Positions 48,006 through 57,188 of a DNA stretch of 64,000 nt are shown in pieces. The DNA is taken from the NCBI RefSeq assembly GCF_010993975.1, contig NZ_JAACZO010000001.1, positions 124,001 to 188,000 on the forward strand, given 5' to 3'. The notes under the pieces were generated by a model. That model was not told where the DNA came from. It saw nothing but the letters and a program-made list of their open reading frames with translations, and ran no database searches. Every line of letters starts with the position of its first letter. Position 1 is the first letter of the stretch. Made by a program: the position numbers and the translations under genes. The DNA is from Halomonas faecis. GTDB lineage: Bacteria > Pseudomonadota > Gammaproteobacteria > Pseudomonadales > Halomonadaceae.

Positions 48006-48566
48006 ATGGCTAGACTACTGCTCATCGCCGGTGACTATGTCGAGGACTACGAGATCATGGTGCCCTTCCAGGCCCTGCAGGCCATGGGGCACAGCGTGGA
48101 TGCCGTGTGCCCCGACAAGCGCGAAGGCGACAAGGTGCGTACCGCCATCCACGACTTCGAGGGCGACCAGACCTACTCCGAGAAGCCGGGGCACGACTTC
48201 ACCCTCAATGCCACCTTCGCCGAGGTGGAGCTGGCCGACTACGACGCCCTGGTGATTCCCGGCGGGCGGGCGCCGGAATACCTGCGCCTCGACGAGCGGG
48301 TGCTCGAGCAGGTGCGTCACTTCGTCGAACAGGACAAGCCGATTGCCGCCATCTGCCACGGTGCTCAACTTCTCGCGGCAGCGGTTTCGCTCGAGGGGCA
48401 TCGTGTCTCGGCCTATCCGGCCTGTGCCCCCGAAGTGCGCCTGGCGGGCGGCGACTACGCGGAGATCGCCGTCGACCAGGCCGTCACCTCAGGACGCTTG
48501 GTGACGGCGCCGGCCTGGCCGGCCCATCCCGAGTGGCTGCGCCAGTTCCACGCTCTGCTGAGCTGA
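48006..48566 (+). CDS. DJ-1/PfpI family protein (YhbO-like deglycase/protease)
   Basis: A 186-residue cytosolic protein. The nucleophile elbow is AAICHGAQ with Cys117; the Glu of the nucleophile environment and the [12 protein letters not shown] loop are typical. Members of this group are described as stress-induced deglycases or proteases. The start at 48006 is set by AAGGAGAG seven bases upstream and by the conserved [17 protein letters not shown]-terminus. It is monocistronic. Confidence 0.85.
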   Translation: MARLLLIAGDYVEDYEIMVPFQALQAMGHSVDAVCPDKREGDKVRTAIHDFEGDQTYSEKPGHDFTLNATFAEVELADYDALVIPGGRAPEYLRLDERVLEQVRHFVEQDKPIAAICHGAQLLAAAVSLEGHRVSAYPACAPEVRLAGGDYAEIAVDQAVTSGRLVTAPAWPAHPEWLRQFHALLS

Positions 48567-48606
48567 GGAACGGCCGTGACGACCGGCTGTCGTGGCCTGG
48601 CTTCAG

Positions 48607-49953
48607 TCAGGTGCGGGAGCGCAGCCGGTCGAGCGCCGGGCTGAGTTCGACCGGATAGTCGGCTTTGCCCGGCTCGATCCGCTTCAAGGTTTCCGGCATG
48701 GCGTCGAGCGCGCATTCGACGCGCTCCCGGGCGTCGTCGGCGAGTGCCATGGTGGCAGTGTCCAGCTGCCCCTCCTTGACCGCTGGCACCAGCAACGGTT
48801 CGGCACCCTGGATGTCTTCGTCGCGCCGGGCGATGACGTCCCCGGTCATCCGGCCTGCGTCGTCGTGGTGCCGATAGAGCTGCTTGCGGCCGGGTAGGTT
48901 GATCTTGCCCGTGGAGTGTTTGACTCGCGGCTTGCCGGCATACTCGACGAGTTTGTAGGAGAGATCGATCACCGGGGCGTCGGCGGCAACGCCCATTTCG
49001 GTGCCCACGCCGAAGGCATCGATGGGTGCGTCGTCGTTCAGCAGGGCGGCGATCTCGTGTTCGTCGAGGCCGCTGCTGGCGATGATCTTCACGTCCGCAT
49101 GGCCGGCTGCGTCGAGCCGTTGCCGCGAGCGGTGGGCGAGTTCGCCGAGATCGCCGGAATCGAGCCGAATGGCGGCGACGCGAAGCGAAGGGTCCTCAGC
49201 CATCAGCTCGATCACCTTGTCGACGCCTGCCAGGGTGTCGTGGGTATCCACCAGCAGAGTGGTGTCGGGGTAGTGGCGGGCGAAGGCACGAAACGCCTCG
49301 CGTTCGTCGTCGTGGGCGAGAATGTAGCTGTGTGCCATGGTGCCGCGCAGCGGCAGGTCGTGGCGCAGCCCACCCAGCACGTTGCTGGTGCCGGCGAGTC
49401 CGGCGGTGCGGTAGGCGCGCACCCCGCGCACCGCGGCATCGATGCCGTGCATGCGGCGCAGGCCGAAGTCGACCACCGGCCGACCGCGTGCCGCGCTCAC
49501 GATGCGCACCGCCTTGGAGGCCAGCACGGTCTCCAGCTGCACCAGGTTCATGACCAGGCTCTCCAGCAGCTGTGCCTCGGCGATGGGCGCGTCCACCTCC
49601 ATGAAGGGCTCGTTCTCGAACACCGGCGTTCCCTCGGGGAGCGTCCAGATATCGCCCGAGAAGCGAAAGTTGCCCAGCCAGTCGAGAAAGGCATCGTCGA
49701 AGGTGCCGGTTGCGGCCAGGCTGGCGAGGTGGGCATCGGTGAAGCGCAGTCGGGTGGCCAGCTCGGCGGCGTACTGCTGGCCGCAGGCGAGCATGAAGCG
49801 CCGCGTCGGCGGCAGCTTGCGGAAGTAGAGACTGAAGGTGGCGCTCGCCTCCATGCCCTCCTTCCAGTAGGCCTGCAGCATGGTCAACTGGTAGAGGTCG
49901 GTGAGCAGCGTCAGGTCAGCGTCGTCGACGGAAAAATTCGGGCACCGACTCAT
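48607..49953 (-). CDS. pncB: Nicotinate phosphoribosyltransferase
   Basis: A 448-residue enzyme that makes nicotinate mononucleotide from nicotinate, PRPP and ATP in NAD salvage. Motifs: LLTDLYQLTMLQAYWKEGM, VVDFGLRRMHG around the His-loop, GTMAHSYILAH, and AIRLDSGDLGELAHRSRQ. This is the NAPRTase-like group with the short C-terminal domain (KHSTGKINLPGRKQLYR). It overlaps the nicotinamidase stop by four bases (ATGA), so deamidation and phosphoribosylation are produced together. Confidence 0.92.
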   Translation of the reverse strand: MSRCPNFSVDDADLTLLTDLYQLTMLQAYWKEGMEASATFSLYFRKLPPTRRFMLACGQQYAAELATRLRFTDAHLASLAATGTFDDAFLDWLGNFRFSGDIWTLPEGTPVFENEPFMEVDAPIAEAQLLESLVMNLVQLETVLASKAVRIVSAARGRPVVDFGLRRMHGIDAAVRGVRAYRTAGLAGTSNVLGGLRHDLPLRGTMAHSYILAHDDEREAFRAFARHYPDTTLLVDTHDTLAGVDKVIELMAEDPSLRVAAIRLDSGDLGELAHRSRQRLDAAGHADVKIIASSGLDEHEIAALLNDDAPIDAFGVGTEMGVAADAPVIDLSYKLVEYAGKPRVKHSTGKINLPGRKQLYRHHDDAGRMTGDVIARRDEDIQGAEPLLVPAVKEGQLDTATMALADDARERVECALDAMPETLKRIEPGKADYPVELSPALDRLRSRT

Positions 49954-50516
49954 GCGCGGACCTCGACGCCCGCCTGCTCGAGCGCCTCTTGGCAGCGCTC
50001 CCGTCCCTGGGGATCGACTGGTTCGGTCAGCGAGCCGAGCAGCACGACCTCGAATCCCTCCTCGAGAGCGTCCTTGGCGGTGGCCTGCACGCAGACGTCC
50101 ATGGCCAGGCCGCAAACCACCACGCGGCGGATGCCGCGGTCGCGCAGATAGCCGCCCAACCCCGTCGCGTCGAAGGCCGAGTAGGCATCGGCGTCGAAGG
50201 CGGTGGCCTTGCTGATGCGGATGGCATCGTCGGGCAGCACGAGGTCGGGGTGAAAGGCGGCGCCATGGGTGTCCTGCACGCAGTGCACCGGCCAGGGGCC
50301 GCCGCGGTGAGTGAAGCTGACGTGATCGACGGGGTGCCAGTCGCGCGAAGCGAGCACCAGGGCGTCGCCGTGGCGGGCGGTCTCGATCTGGGCGTTGATG
50401 CCGGGCACCAGCGCGCTGCCGCCGCTCACGGCCAGGGCGCCGCCCTCGCAGAAGTCGTTCTGCATGTCCACCACCAGCAGGGCATCCTGCGGGCCATAGT
50501 CGACGTGCGGTGTCAT
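49950..50516 (-). CDS. pncA: Nicotinamidase PncA
   Basis: A 188-residue isochorismatase-fold enzyme that deamidates nicotinamide to nicotinate. The catalytic triad is visible: Asp in LVVDMQNDFCEGGAL, Lys in IRISKATAFDADAYS and Cys in VCGLAMDVCVQATA. The metal-binding DWHPVDHVSF segment (Asp and two His) is intact. It is the first gene of the two-gene NAD salvage operon and is divergent from the chemoreceptor gene. Confidence 0.93.
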   Translation of the reverse strand: MTPHVDYGPQDALLVVDMQNDFCEGGALAVSGGSALVPGINAQIETARHGDALVLASRDWHPVDHVSFTHRGGPWPVHCVQDTHGAAFHPDLVLPDDAIRISKATAFDADAYSAFDATGLGGYLRDRGIRRVVVCGLAMDVCVQATAKDALEEGFEVVLLGSLTEPVDPQGRERCQEALEQAGVEVRA

Positions 50517-50857
50517 GGCGAACCTCCGTGCTGGGCGATGAGTGTCTTCCTATCAGCTTATCGGTAGATGTGCGGTTCGTGTAGCCGGAGCACAACCCCA
50601 TCGGGCGGTCAGCACGAGAATTGACCGGGTGGACAGGAAAAGATGATGCCCGTCAATTTCCTGACGATTTCATGACAGTGGCGTTCAAGCCATGGCCATG
50701 CGCGCCGACATTGTTAACGTCAGCGCAGCCACCGCTGCCCTTAGACGGTTCCTACCTCGCAAGACAGCCGGCTGATAGCACAACAACAATCGCATCCACC
50801 CAGACTCACGACACCCGATATTGTTGTCACCACTCAGCTTCGGCAGGTAAAGGCTCC
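50517..50857. other. 341-base divergent gap between pncA and the chemoreceptor gene
   Basis: This gap must contain promoters in both directions but I cannot place them firmly. It contains an 8-base inverted repeat ACAACAAT (50783-50790) / ATTGTTGT (50820-50827), which could fold in the chemoreceptor leader. The chemoreceptor frame stays open through much of the gap, yet its translation has no signal or family likeness, so I see no extra gene. Confidence 0.5.
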
Positions 50858-52813
50858 ATGACCCACTTCCTTCATCGCATTCCCATGTCGCGCAAGTTCC
50901 TGCTTGCGCTGGCACTTCCCATTCTCGTCATCGCTTGGTTGGCCACCAGTGGCATACTCGAGCGCCAGCAGTTGGCCGCCGACATGGCCGAGGTCGAGCA
51001 GATGACCCGCTTTTCCAACCGCGCTGGCGATCTGGTGCATGAGCTCCAGGTGGAGCGCGGCCTCTCCTCGGGCTACTTGAGCAGCAAGGGCGAGGCGTTC
51101 GGCGAGCGCCTCGCCGAGCAGCGCCGTCAGGCCGACGGCCGGTTGAAGGCGTTCCGGACGGCCTGGACGGCGGTGGATACGGACGGCGATCCCCGGCTCG
51201 CAGAACTCGGCCAAACGATCGGCGCTGCTCTGGACGAGCTGCCCTCCATGCGTGAGGCGATCGATGCCCAGGAGATCAAGCCGGTGGAGTCGCTGGACTA
51301 CTACAGCAGCCTCAACGGGGCTCTGCTGGAGATGGCCGGTCGACTCACCGCTCGCGTCGAAGCCGGAGAACTGTCACGCGATCTGGGCGCCTATGCGGCC
51401 CTCAAGGAGCTCAAGGAAACGGCGGGCATCGAACGTGCCATGCTGGCTGGCGCCTTTTCGGCCAACCGCATGGCACCGCAAGCCTACTATGCTTTCATGG
51501 AATTGCTCGGCGAGGCGTCGGCCTTCGAGGAGAGCTTTCGCATGCTGGCCTCGCCGGCGATGATCGAGCGCTACCGGAACGCCACGGCAGAGCATGAAGA
51601 CGCCGGACGCCTGACCATGATGCGCCAGATCGCCGTCAACCAGGGCATCAACGGCGGCTACGGCATCGATGCGGCACGCTGGTTCGACGCCCAGACCGCC
51701 AAGATCGAGCGTCTCAAGGGCGTGGAGGAAGCCATGGCCAGCGGGGTGCTGGCCGATGCCGAAAGCCTGGCGGCCGGGGCGCGCAATGAGCTGTGGCGCT
51801 TCGTGGTGTTCGCCGTGCTGGCCGTCGTAGTCGCCCTGGTGCTGGCCATGCTGCTGGTGCGCAGCATCGTGGTGCCCCTGCGCCATGCGCTGCAGCAGAT
51901 TGCCGAGCGCGATGGCGACCTGACCCAGCGCCTGCCGGTGCCGGGAACCGACGAACTCTCGCGCTTCTACGCCGCTTTCAATGCCTCGACCGAGAGCATG
52001 GAGGCGCTGGTGGCGAGCATTCAGCAAGGCGCCTCCGGCGTCACCTCGGCCAGCGGCGAGATCGCCCAGGGCAACGAAGACCTCGCCAGCCGCACCGAGG
52101 AGCAGTCCTCGTCGCTGGTGGAGACCGCCACCAGCATGGAGCAGATCACCTCCACGGTGCGTCAGTCGGCGGACAACGCTCGCGAGGCCCGCGGCAAGAC
52201 CGAGCAGACGGCGAGCCGTGCCGACCGGGCCAGCCACGTGGCGGCCGAGGCGCGCGAGGCCATGCGCGAGATCCACGAGGCCAACCGCCAGATCAATGCC
52301 ATCGTCGAAGCGATCGACGGCATCGCCTTCCAGACCAATCTGCTGGCGCTCAACGCTTCCGTGGAAGCGGCGCGAGCCGGGGAACATGGACGGGGGTTCG
52401 CCGTGGTGGCCGGAGAAGTGCGCAAACTCGCCAGTCGCAGCGCTGAAGAAGCCGAACGCATTCGCCACCTGATCGGCGACAATGCCCAGCGCGTGGCCAA
52501 AGGAGACGATCTGGTCAGCCAGACCCACGATGCCCTGGCGGAGATCACACGCGAGGTGCGCCAGGTCGCCGATCTGGTCAGCGACATGTCGGCCGCCACC
52601 GAGGAGCAGTCGGCGGGCATCGAGCAGGTCAACCAGGCGGTCTCGCAGCTCGAGCAGACCACCCAGGAGAATGCCGCCCTGGTCGAACAGGTGGCAGCCG
52701 CCAGCCGTTCGCTGGACGGCCAGGCAGGCGAGATGTCGGGGTTGATCGGGCGCTTCAAAGTCGCCACGGAGCTCTATGGGCGCAGCGTGACGAATCTGTT
52801 GCCGTCGGCTTGA
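50858..52813 (+). CDS. Methyl-accepting chemotaxis protein with NIT sensor domain
   Basis: A 651-residue membrane receptor. Helix one at about 12-32 ([19 protein letters not shown]), a periplasmic NIT (nitrate/nitrite sensing) domain at about 45-295 beginning with the diagnostic [19 protein letters not shown], helix two about 308-330, HAMP about 332-385, and the signalling coil with hairpin tip [26 protein letters not shown] (quoted in parts). Glutamine/glutamate methylation segments flank it. ATG 50858 follows GTAAAGG. Nitrate or nitrite is the likely attractant, by analogy only. Confidence 0.88.
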   Translation: MTHFLHRIPMSRKFLLALALPILVIAWLATSGILERQQLAADMAEVEQMTRFSNRAGDLVHELQVERGLSSGYLSSKGEAFGERLAEQRRQADGRLKAFRTAWTAVDTDGDPRLAELGQTIGAALDELPSMREAIDAQEIKPVESLDYYSSLNGALLEMAGRLTARVEAGELSRDLGAYAALKELKETAGIERAMLAGAFSANRMAPQAYYAFMELLGEASAFEESFRMLASPAMIERYRNATAEHEDAGRLTMMRQIAVNQGINGGYGIDAARWFDAQTAKIERLKGVEEAMASGVLADAESLAAGARNELWRFVVFAVLAVVVALVLAMLLVRSIVVPLRHALQQIAERDGDLTQRLPVPGTDELSRFYAAFNASTESMEALVASIQQGASGVTSASGEIAQGNEDLASRTEEQSSSLVETATSMEQITSTVRQSADNAREARGKTEQTASRADRASHVAAEAREAMREIHEANRQINAIVEAIDGIAFQTNLLALNASVEAARAGEHGRGFAVVAGEVRKLASRSAEEAERIRHLIGDNAQRVAKGDDLVSQTHDALAEITREVRQVADLVSDMSAATEEQSAGIEQVNQAVSQLEQTTQENAALVEQVAAASRSLDGQAGEMSGLIGRFKVATELYGRSVTNLLPSA

Positions 52814-52883
52814 GCTCTCGTCGCTAGCCAGTCATGAGCGGCCGGGCCCGGTGCCCGGCCGTTCGCTGCCATAGCGTTGCCCA

Positions 52884-53819
52884 TCAGTAGCCGGCCTCGG
52901 GGTCGACGGTGTCGATGGGCTCGCCGGCCGCCAGCGCCCGCAGCGCCTCGGCGACCTGGTCCAGTGCCTCGCCCAGCGGGGTGGGGCCCGCCATGTGCGG
53001 AGTGACCCATACCCGTGGGTGCGACCAAAGCGGGCTGCTGACCGGCAGCGGCTCCTCTGGGAAGGCATCGAGAATGGTGCCGCGCAGTCGCCCTGCCGCC
53101 GCGCCCTCGCCCAGAGCATCGAGTAGGGCGGTCTCGTCGATCAGCGTGCCGCGGCCCGGGTTGATCAGGGAGGCGCCGTCGGGCAGCGCAGCCAGCGTCT
53201 CGGCGTTGACGATGTGATGCGTTTCCGCGGTGTCCGGCAGCAGCAAAACCAAAGTGCGCACCGTGCCGAGCAGTGTCGTCAGGCCATCGTCGCCATGGTG
53301 GCAGGTGATCCCCTCCAGCGACTTGGGTGAGCGACTCCAGCCATGTACCGGGAAACCGTCAGCGGCGATCATGGCGGCCACTTTGGCGCCGATGGCACCC
53401 AAGCCCAGCACGCCTACCGGCCAGTCCGACTTGTCGACCACGGCAAGCTCGCGCCACTCGGCGCGCGCCTGCTGACGGCGGTAGCGGTCGAAGTCGCGCT
53501 GGAAATGCAGGATGCCGTAGCGCACGTAGTCGCCGATCAGTTCCGCCATGCCGGCGTCGCGCAGCTTGACGATGGGCACGCCGTCGGGCAGCCCGGGATT
53601 GTTCAGCAGCGCATCGACGCCGGCGCCCAGGTTGACGATGCCCTTGGGGTCAATGGGCTCGCGCAGCAGCCACTCGGGAGGCTTCCACACGGCCAGGTAG
53701 TCGGCCTGGCGGCGCTGCTCGGCGGGTGCCGCACTGGTGAAGACCTCGGCTTCGGGAAGGCGCTCGGCGAGGGCCTTCCGCCACTGCTCGGCATCGTCGA
53801 TGTGGACCAGGATCTTCAT
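52884..53819 (-). CDS. ghrA: Glyoxylate/hydroxypyruvate reductase A (GhrA)
   Basis: A 311-residue D-2-hydroxyacid dehydrogenase that reduces glyoxylate to glycolate and hydroxypyruvate to glycerate. Rossmann motif GVLGLGAIGAKVAAMIAADGFPVHGWSRSPK near residues 135-165. Catalytic Arg in NPGRGTLIDE, Glu in DAFPEEPLP and His in VWVTPHMAG. Short N-terminal domain and length fit GhrA rather than GhrB. It could share substrates with the Gcl pathway far upstream but is not linked to it here. Confidence 0.9.
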   Translation of the reverse strand: MKILVHIDDAEQWRKALAERLPEAEVFTSAAPAEQRRQADYLAVWKPPEWLLREPIDPKGIVNLGAGVDALLNNPGLPDGVPIVKLRDAGMAELIGDYVRYGILHFQRDFDRYRRQQARAEWRELAVVDKSDWPVGVLGLGAIGAKVAAMIAADGFPVHGWSRSPKSLEGITCHHGDDGLTTLLGTVRTLVLLLPDTAETHHIVNAETLAALPDGASLINPGRGTLIDETALLDALGEGAAAGRLRGTILDAFPEEPLPVSSPLWSHPRVWVTPHMAGPTPLGEALDQVAEALRALAAGEPIDTVDPEAGY

Positions 53820-54092
53820 GTCGTCTCCTTCGCGTTAGAGAGCTCATCATGGCGCTGGACTGGGGTCGTGAACAAGTATGACCGGCATAGGCGTTACATG
53901 GCGTCACGAAATGCTTGACCGCCTACCGTGGGTTGGCAGTAACCTCCACTCAAAGGGAGCATTCTCCACTGCCTGGTGCGACTGTTCGGCCCGCGACCCG
54001 TTCAGGCATCTCGTCAGTGACCGTCACCCTGGCCCGGCCTTCTCCTCGTCGAGAGGGCCGATTTTCTTGATGTTGCTTTGGCGAGTGGCCCC

Positions 54093-55292
54093 ATGACCCA
54101 GGTAAACCTGCCCTTCACGCGAGAGGAATACGCCAGCCGTTTGTGGAAAGTGCGCGCCGAGATGGCCAGTCGCGGGATCGACGTGCTGGTCATCAGCGAC
54201 CCCTCCAACATGGCGTGGCTGACCGGCTACGATGGCTGGTCCTTCTACGTGCACCAGTGCGTGCTGGTCGGACTGGAGGGCGAACCGGTGTGGTACGGAC
54301 GGCGCATGGATGCCAACGGGGCACTGCGCACCTGCTGGATAGACCCGGACAACATCACCTACTACCCGGACCACTACGTTCAGAATCCCGACATGCACCC
54401 CATGGACTACCTGGCGCAGTCGATCATGCCCGATCGCGGCTGGCATCAAGGGGTGGTGGGCCTGGAGATGGACAATTACTATTTTTCGGCCAAAGCCTAC
54501 CAGTGCCTGCTGCGCGAGCTACCCCATGCGCGCTTCATGGACGCGAACTCCCTGGTCAACTGGTGCCGCGCCATCAAGTCGCCCCAGGAGATCGAATACA
54601 TGCGCGTGGCGGCCAGGATCGTCGAAGGCATGCATTCGCGCATCCTCGAAGTGATCGAGCCGGGCCTGCCCAAGAGCAAGTTGGTCTCGGAGATCTACCG
54701 CGTGGGCATCGAGGGCTGGACGGATCCGACGGGCCGGGTCTTCGGCGGCGACTATCCGGCCATCGTGCCCATGCTGCCCACCGGCAAGGACGCCGCGGCG
54801 CCGCACCTGACCTGGGACGACACGCCCTTCCGTCGAGGAGAGGGCACCTTCTTCGAGATCGCCGGCGTCTTCAAGCGCTACCATGCGCCCATGTCGCGCA
54901 CGGTCTACCTGGGCAAGCCGCCGCCCGAATTCGTGCGTGCCGAGTCGGCGCTGCTCGAGGGCATCGATAACGGCCTCGAAGTGGCCAAGCCCGGCAATCG
55001 CACTGCCGACATCGCCATGGCGCTGGGCGCGGCCATGGACAAGTACGGCTTCGACCGTGGCGGTGCCCGCTGCGGCTACCCCATCGGCATTAGCTACCCG
55101 CCGGACTGGGGCGAGCGCACCATGAGTCTGCGCCCCTCCGACGAGACCGTCCTGCAGCCCGGCATGACGTTTCACTTCATGCCCGGACTGTGGGAGGACG
55201 ACTGGGGGCTGGAGATCACCGAGAGCATTCTGATCACCGAAACCGGCTGCGAGACCCTGGCCGACTTCCCGCGCCAGCTCTTCGTGCGCTGA
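54093..55292 (+). CDS. doeA: Ectoine hydrolase DoeA
   Basis: A 399-residue M24-peptidase-like (creatinase fold) enzyme, the same length as H. elongata DoeA. It opens the ectoine ring to N-alpha-acetyl-L-2,4-diaminobutyrate (with the N-gamma form as a by-product) as the first step of ectoine use. Marks: N-terminal creatinase domain about 1-160 (VLVISDPSNMAWLTGYDGWSFYVHQ), then the pita-bread domain (GEGTFFEIAGVFKRYHAPMSRTVYLG, FHFMPGLWEDDWGLEITE). ATG 54093 is preferred to a TTG five codons upstream. It heads doeABXCD; a 273-base leader region lies between it and ghrA. Confidence 0.95.
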   Translation: MTQVNLPFTREEYASRLWKVRAEMASRGIDVLVISDPSNMAWLTGYDGWSFYVHQCVLVGLEGEPVWYGRRMDANGALRTCWIDPDNITYYPDHYVQNPDMHPMDYLAQSIMPDRGWHQGVVGLEMDNYYFSAKAYQCLLRELPHARFMDANSLVNWCRAIKSPQEIEYMRVAARIVEGMHSRILEVIEPGLPKSKLVSEIYRVGIEGWTDPTGRVFGGDYPAIVPMLPTGKDAAAPHLTWDDTPFRRGEGTFFEIAGVFKRYHAPMSRTVYLGKPPPEFVRAESALLEGIDNGLEVAKPGNRTADIAMALGAAMDKYGFDRGGARCGYPIGISYPPDWGERTMSLRPSDETVLQPGMTFHFMPGLWEDDWGLEITESILITETGCETLADFPRQLFVR

Positions 55293-55327
55293 GAGGGCAG
55301 GAAGCTTGACCTGCTTCGACACGTAAC

Positions 55328-55444
55328 GAGGGGCGCTGAGGGCAGATCGTAGAGGGGGTCCGACGCCAGGGATGGCGTCGGTAGCGCCCAGGGACGGGTT
55401 CACAGCGCCCCCTCGCAGATCTGCCGCCAGATCAGCCCCGAGTG
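55328..55444 (+). repeat. Family-I structured intergenic repeat, copy E
   Basis: Between doeA and doeB. Outer stem GGCAGATC (55341-55348) with GATCTGCC (55418-55425); second helix GAGGGGG (55352-55358) with CCCCCTC (55408-55414); inner stem CCGACGCC (55360-55367) with GGCGTCGG (55374-55381) around AGGGAT. This intact copy lies inside the ectoine operon, about 46 kb from copies A-D. Confidence 0.85.
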
Positions 55445-55494
55445 GCACCAAGACCACCATGCCCGTGCCATACGAGAACAAGGAGTTGTAAACA

Positions 55495-56508
55495 ATGACC
55501 AAGCGTCCCAGCCCCATCTCCGCCACCGTCGACTTCGACGCCGACGGCGTGCAGCACGGCTTTCTCAAGCTGCCCATCTCCACCGACGAGTCGGCCTGGG
55601 GTGCGGTGATGATCCCCGTCACCGTGGTCAAGAATGGCGAGGGCCCCACGGCGCTGCTCACCGGCGGCAATCACGGTGACGAATACGAAGGCATCACCGC
55701 ACTGCTGAAACTTTCCAGTGAGCTGCGCGCCGAGGACGTACGGGGCCGGGTGATCATCGTGCCGTGCATGAACCAGCCGGCGGTGATGGCCGGCAAGCGC
55801 ACCTCCGGCCTCGACGGCGGCAACCTCAACCGTAGCTTTCCCGGCAATCCGGACGGCAATGTGACCGAGAAGATCGCCGACTACTTCACCCGGGTGATGG
55901 TGCCGGTGTGCGACGTGGTGCTCGACCTGCACTCCGGCGGGCGCACCCTGGACATCATCCCCTTCGGCGCCTCCCACGTGCTGGAGAACGCCGAGCAGCA
56001 GCGTCGCGCTCTCGAGGGAGCCAAGGCATTCGGCGCCCCCTATGCGATGATGATGTTCGAGCTCGACGCCGCGGCGCTATTCGACACCGCGGTGGAAAGC
56101 CAGGGCAAGATCTTCGTGGCCACCGAACTGGGTGGCGGTGGCACCTCGACGCCCGAGAGCCTCGCCATCACCGAGCGTGGCGTGCGCAACGTGCTGATCC
56201 ACTATGGCCTGCTGGAAGGGGCGGTAGAGATGCCCGCCGAGCCTCAGGTCTACCTCGACATGCCCGATGCCAACTGCTACGTGCAGAGCGAGCACTCTGG
56301 CCTGCTGGAGCTCTGCTTCGCGTTGGGCGAGCGCGTGGAGAAAGGCGAGGTAATTGCCCGCGTCTATGACCTGACGCGAAGCGGCACTTCCCCCGTCGAG
56401 TATTGCGCCGGACGTAGCGGTGTGCTGGCAGCGCGCCGTCACCCCGCGCTGGTCAACATGGGCGATACCATTGCGGTGATCGCCGATATCGTCGACTCCC
56501 TGGGCTGA
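55495..56508 (+). CDS. doeB: N-alpha-acetyl-L-2,4-diaminobutyrate deacetylase DoeB
   Basis: A 337-residue zinc hydrolase of the AstE/AspA family that removes acetate from N-alpha-acetyl-diaminobutyrate, giving L-2,4-diaminobutyrate. Zinc ligands are His and Glu in LTGGNHGDEYEG and His in VLDLHSGGRTLD; the substrate-binding Arg/Asn segment is GGNLNRSFPGNPDG. AAGGAG lies upstream of ATG 55495. It is separated from doeA by a family-I repeat and from doeX by 16 bases. Confidence 0.95.
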   Translation: MTKRPSPISATVDFDADGVQHGFLKLPISTDESAWGAVMIPVTVVKNGEGPTALLTGGNHGDEYEGITALLKLSSELRAEDVRGRVIIVPCMNQPAVMAGKRTSGLDGGNLNRSFPGNPDGNVTEKIADYFTRVMVPVCDVVLDLHSGGRTLDIIPFGASHVLENAEQQRRALEGAKAFGAPYAMMMFELDAAALFDTAVESQGKIFVATELGGGGTSTPESLAITERGVRNVLIHYGLLEGAVEMPAEPQVYLDMPDANCYVQSEHSGLLELCFALGERVEKGEVIARVYDLTRSGTSPVEYCAGRSGVLAARRHPALVNMGDTIAVIADIVDSLG

Positions 56509-56524
56509 GAGGGACGCACCACCG

Positions 56525-57001
56525 ATGAAGCTCGATCGTTACGACCTGAAGATTCTCGAGATCCTGTCGCAGGACGGCCGCATCACCAAGTCGAAGCTGG
56601 CCGAGGCGATCAACCTCTCGGTCAGCCCCTGCTGGGAGCGGGTTCGCCGCCTGGAGAAGGCCGGCATTATCGAGGGCTACAGTGCCAGGATCAATGCCGC
56701 TGCGCTGGTCAAGCACACCCCGGTGTGGGTGCAGATCGAGCTCCAGGCCCATAATGCCGCCAGTTTCGCCCGCTTCGAAGCGTTGGTTCACGATACGCCC
56801 GAGGTCACCGAGTGCGTGGCCGTGGGCGGTGGCGTGGACTACCTGATCAAGGTGGAGGCCGACTCCATCGACGCCTACCAGCGCCTGATCGATGCCTGGC
56901 TGACCAGCGATGCTGGCATCGAACGTTATTTCACCTACATCGTCACCAAGAGCGTCAAGCGACCCCCGATGGGGTTTTCCCCCGACGACTTCGTCGGGTG
57001 A
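56525..57001 (+). CDS. doeX: Lrp/AsnC-family regulator DoeX
   Basis: A 158-residue transcription factor. The N-terminal helix-turn-helix (LDRYDLKILEILSQDGRITKSKLAEAINLS, SPCWERVRRLEKAGIIEGY) is followed by the RAM effector domain (about 70-150). In H. elongata DoeX binds the ectoine degradation promoter and responds to pathway intermediates. Position between doeB and doeC is identical here, supporting the same role. Confidence 0.92.
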   Translation: MKLDRYDLKILEILSQDGRITKSKLAEAINLSVSPCWERVRRLEKAGIIEGYSARINAAALVKHTPVWVQIELQAHNAASFARFEALVHDTPEVTECVAVGGGVDYLIKVEADSIDAYQRLIDAWLTSDAGIERYFTYIVTKSVKRPPMGFSPDDFVG

Positions 57002-57188
57002 TGGCGCGGCACAGAAAAAATCGCGGCTTTGCTGCCGACGACGAAAAATCCTGCAGGTTGTACTGCGGCTTTCAAAAACTCCCCACCCCGGCAATCCCTT
57101 ACCCTGTGGGCATGGAGCGGTGACAACCGCTCGGCCATTTTGCCAACGCCGGTCGAACGTTACGGCCGGCGTGCGAGGGAGGTGCCGC

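Noticed and set aside
50621..50857. Upstream extension of the chemoreceptor frame by 79 codons
   Set aside because: ATG 50858 has a ribosome site and the signal-anchor helix directly follows; the extension has no family likeness.
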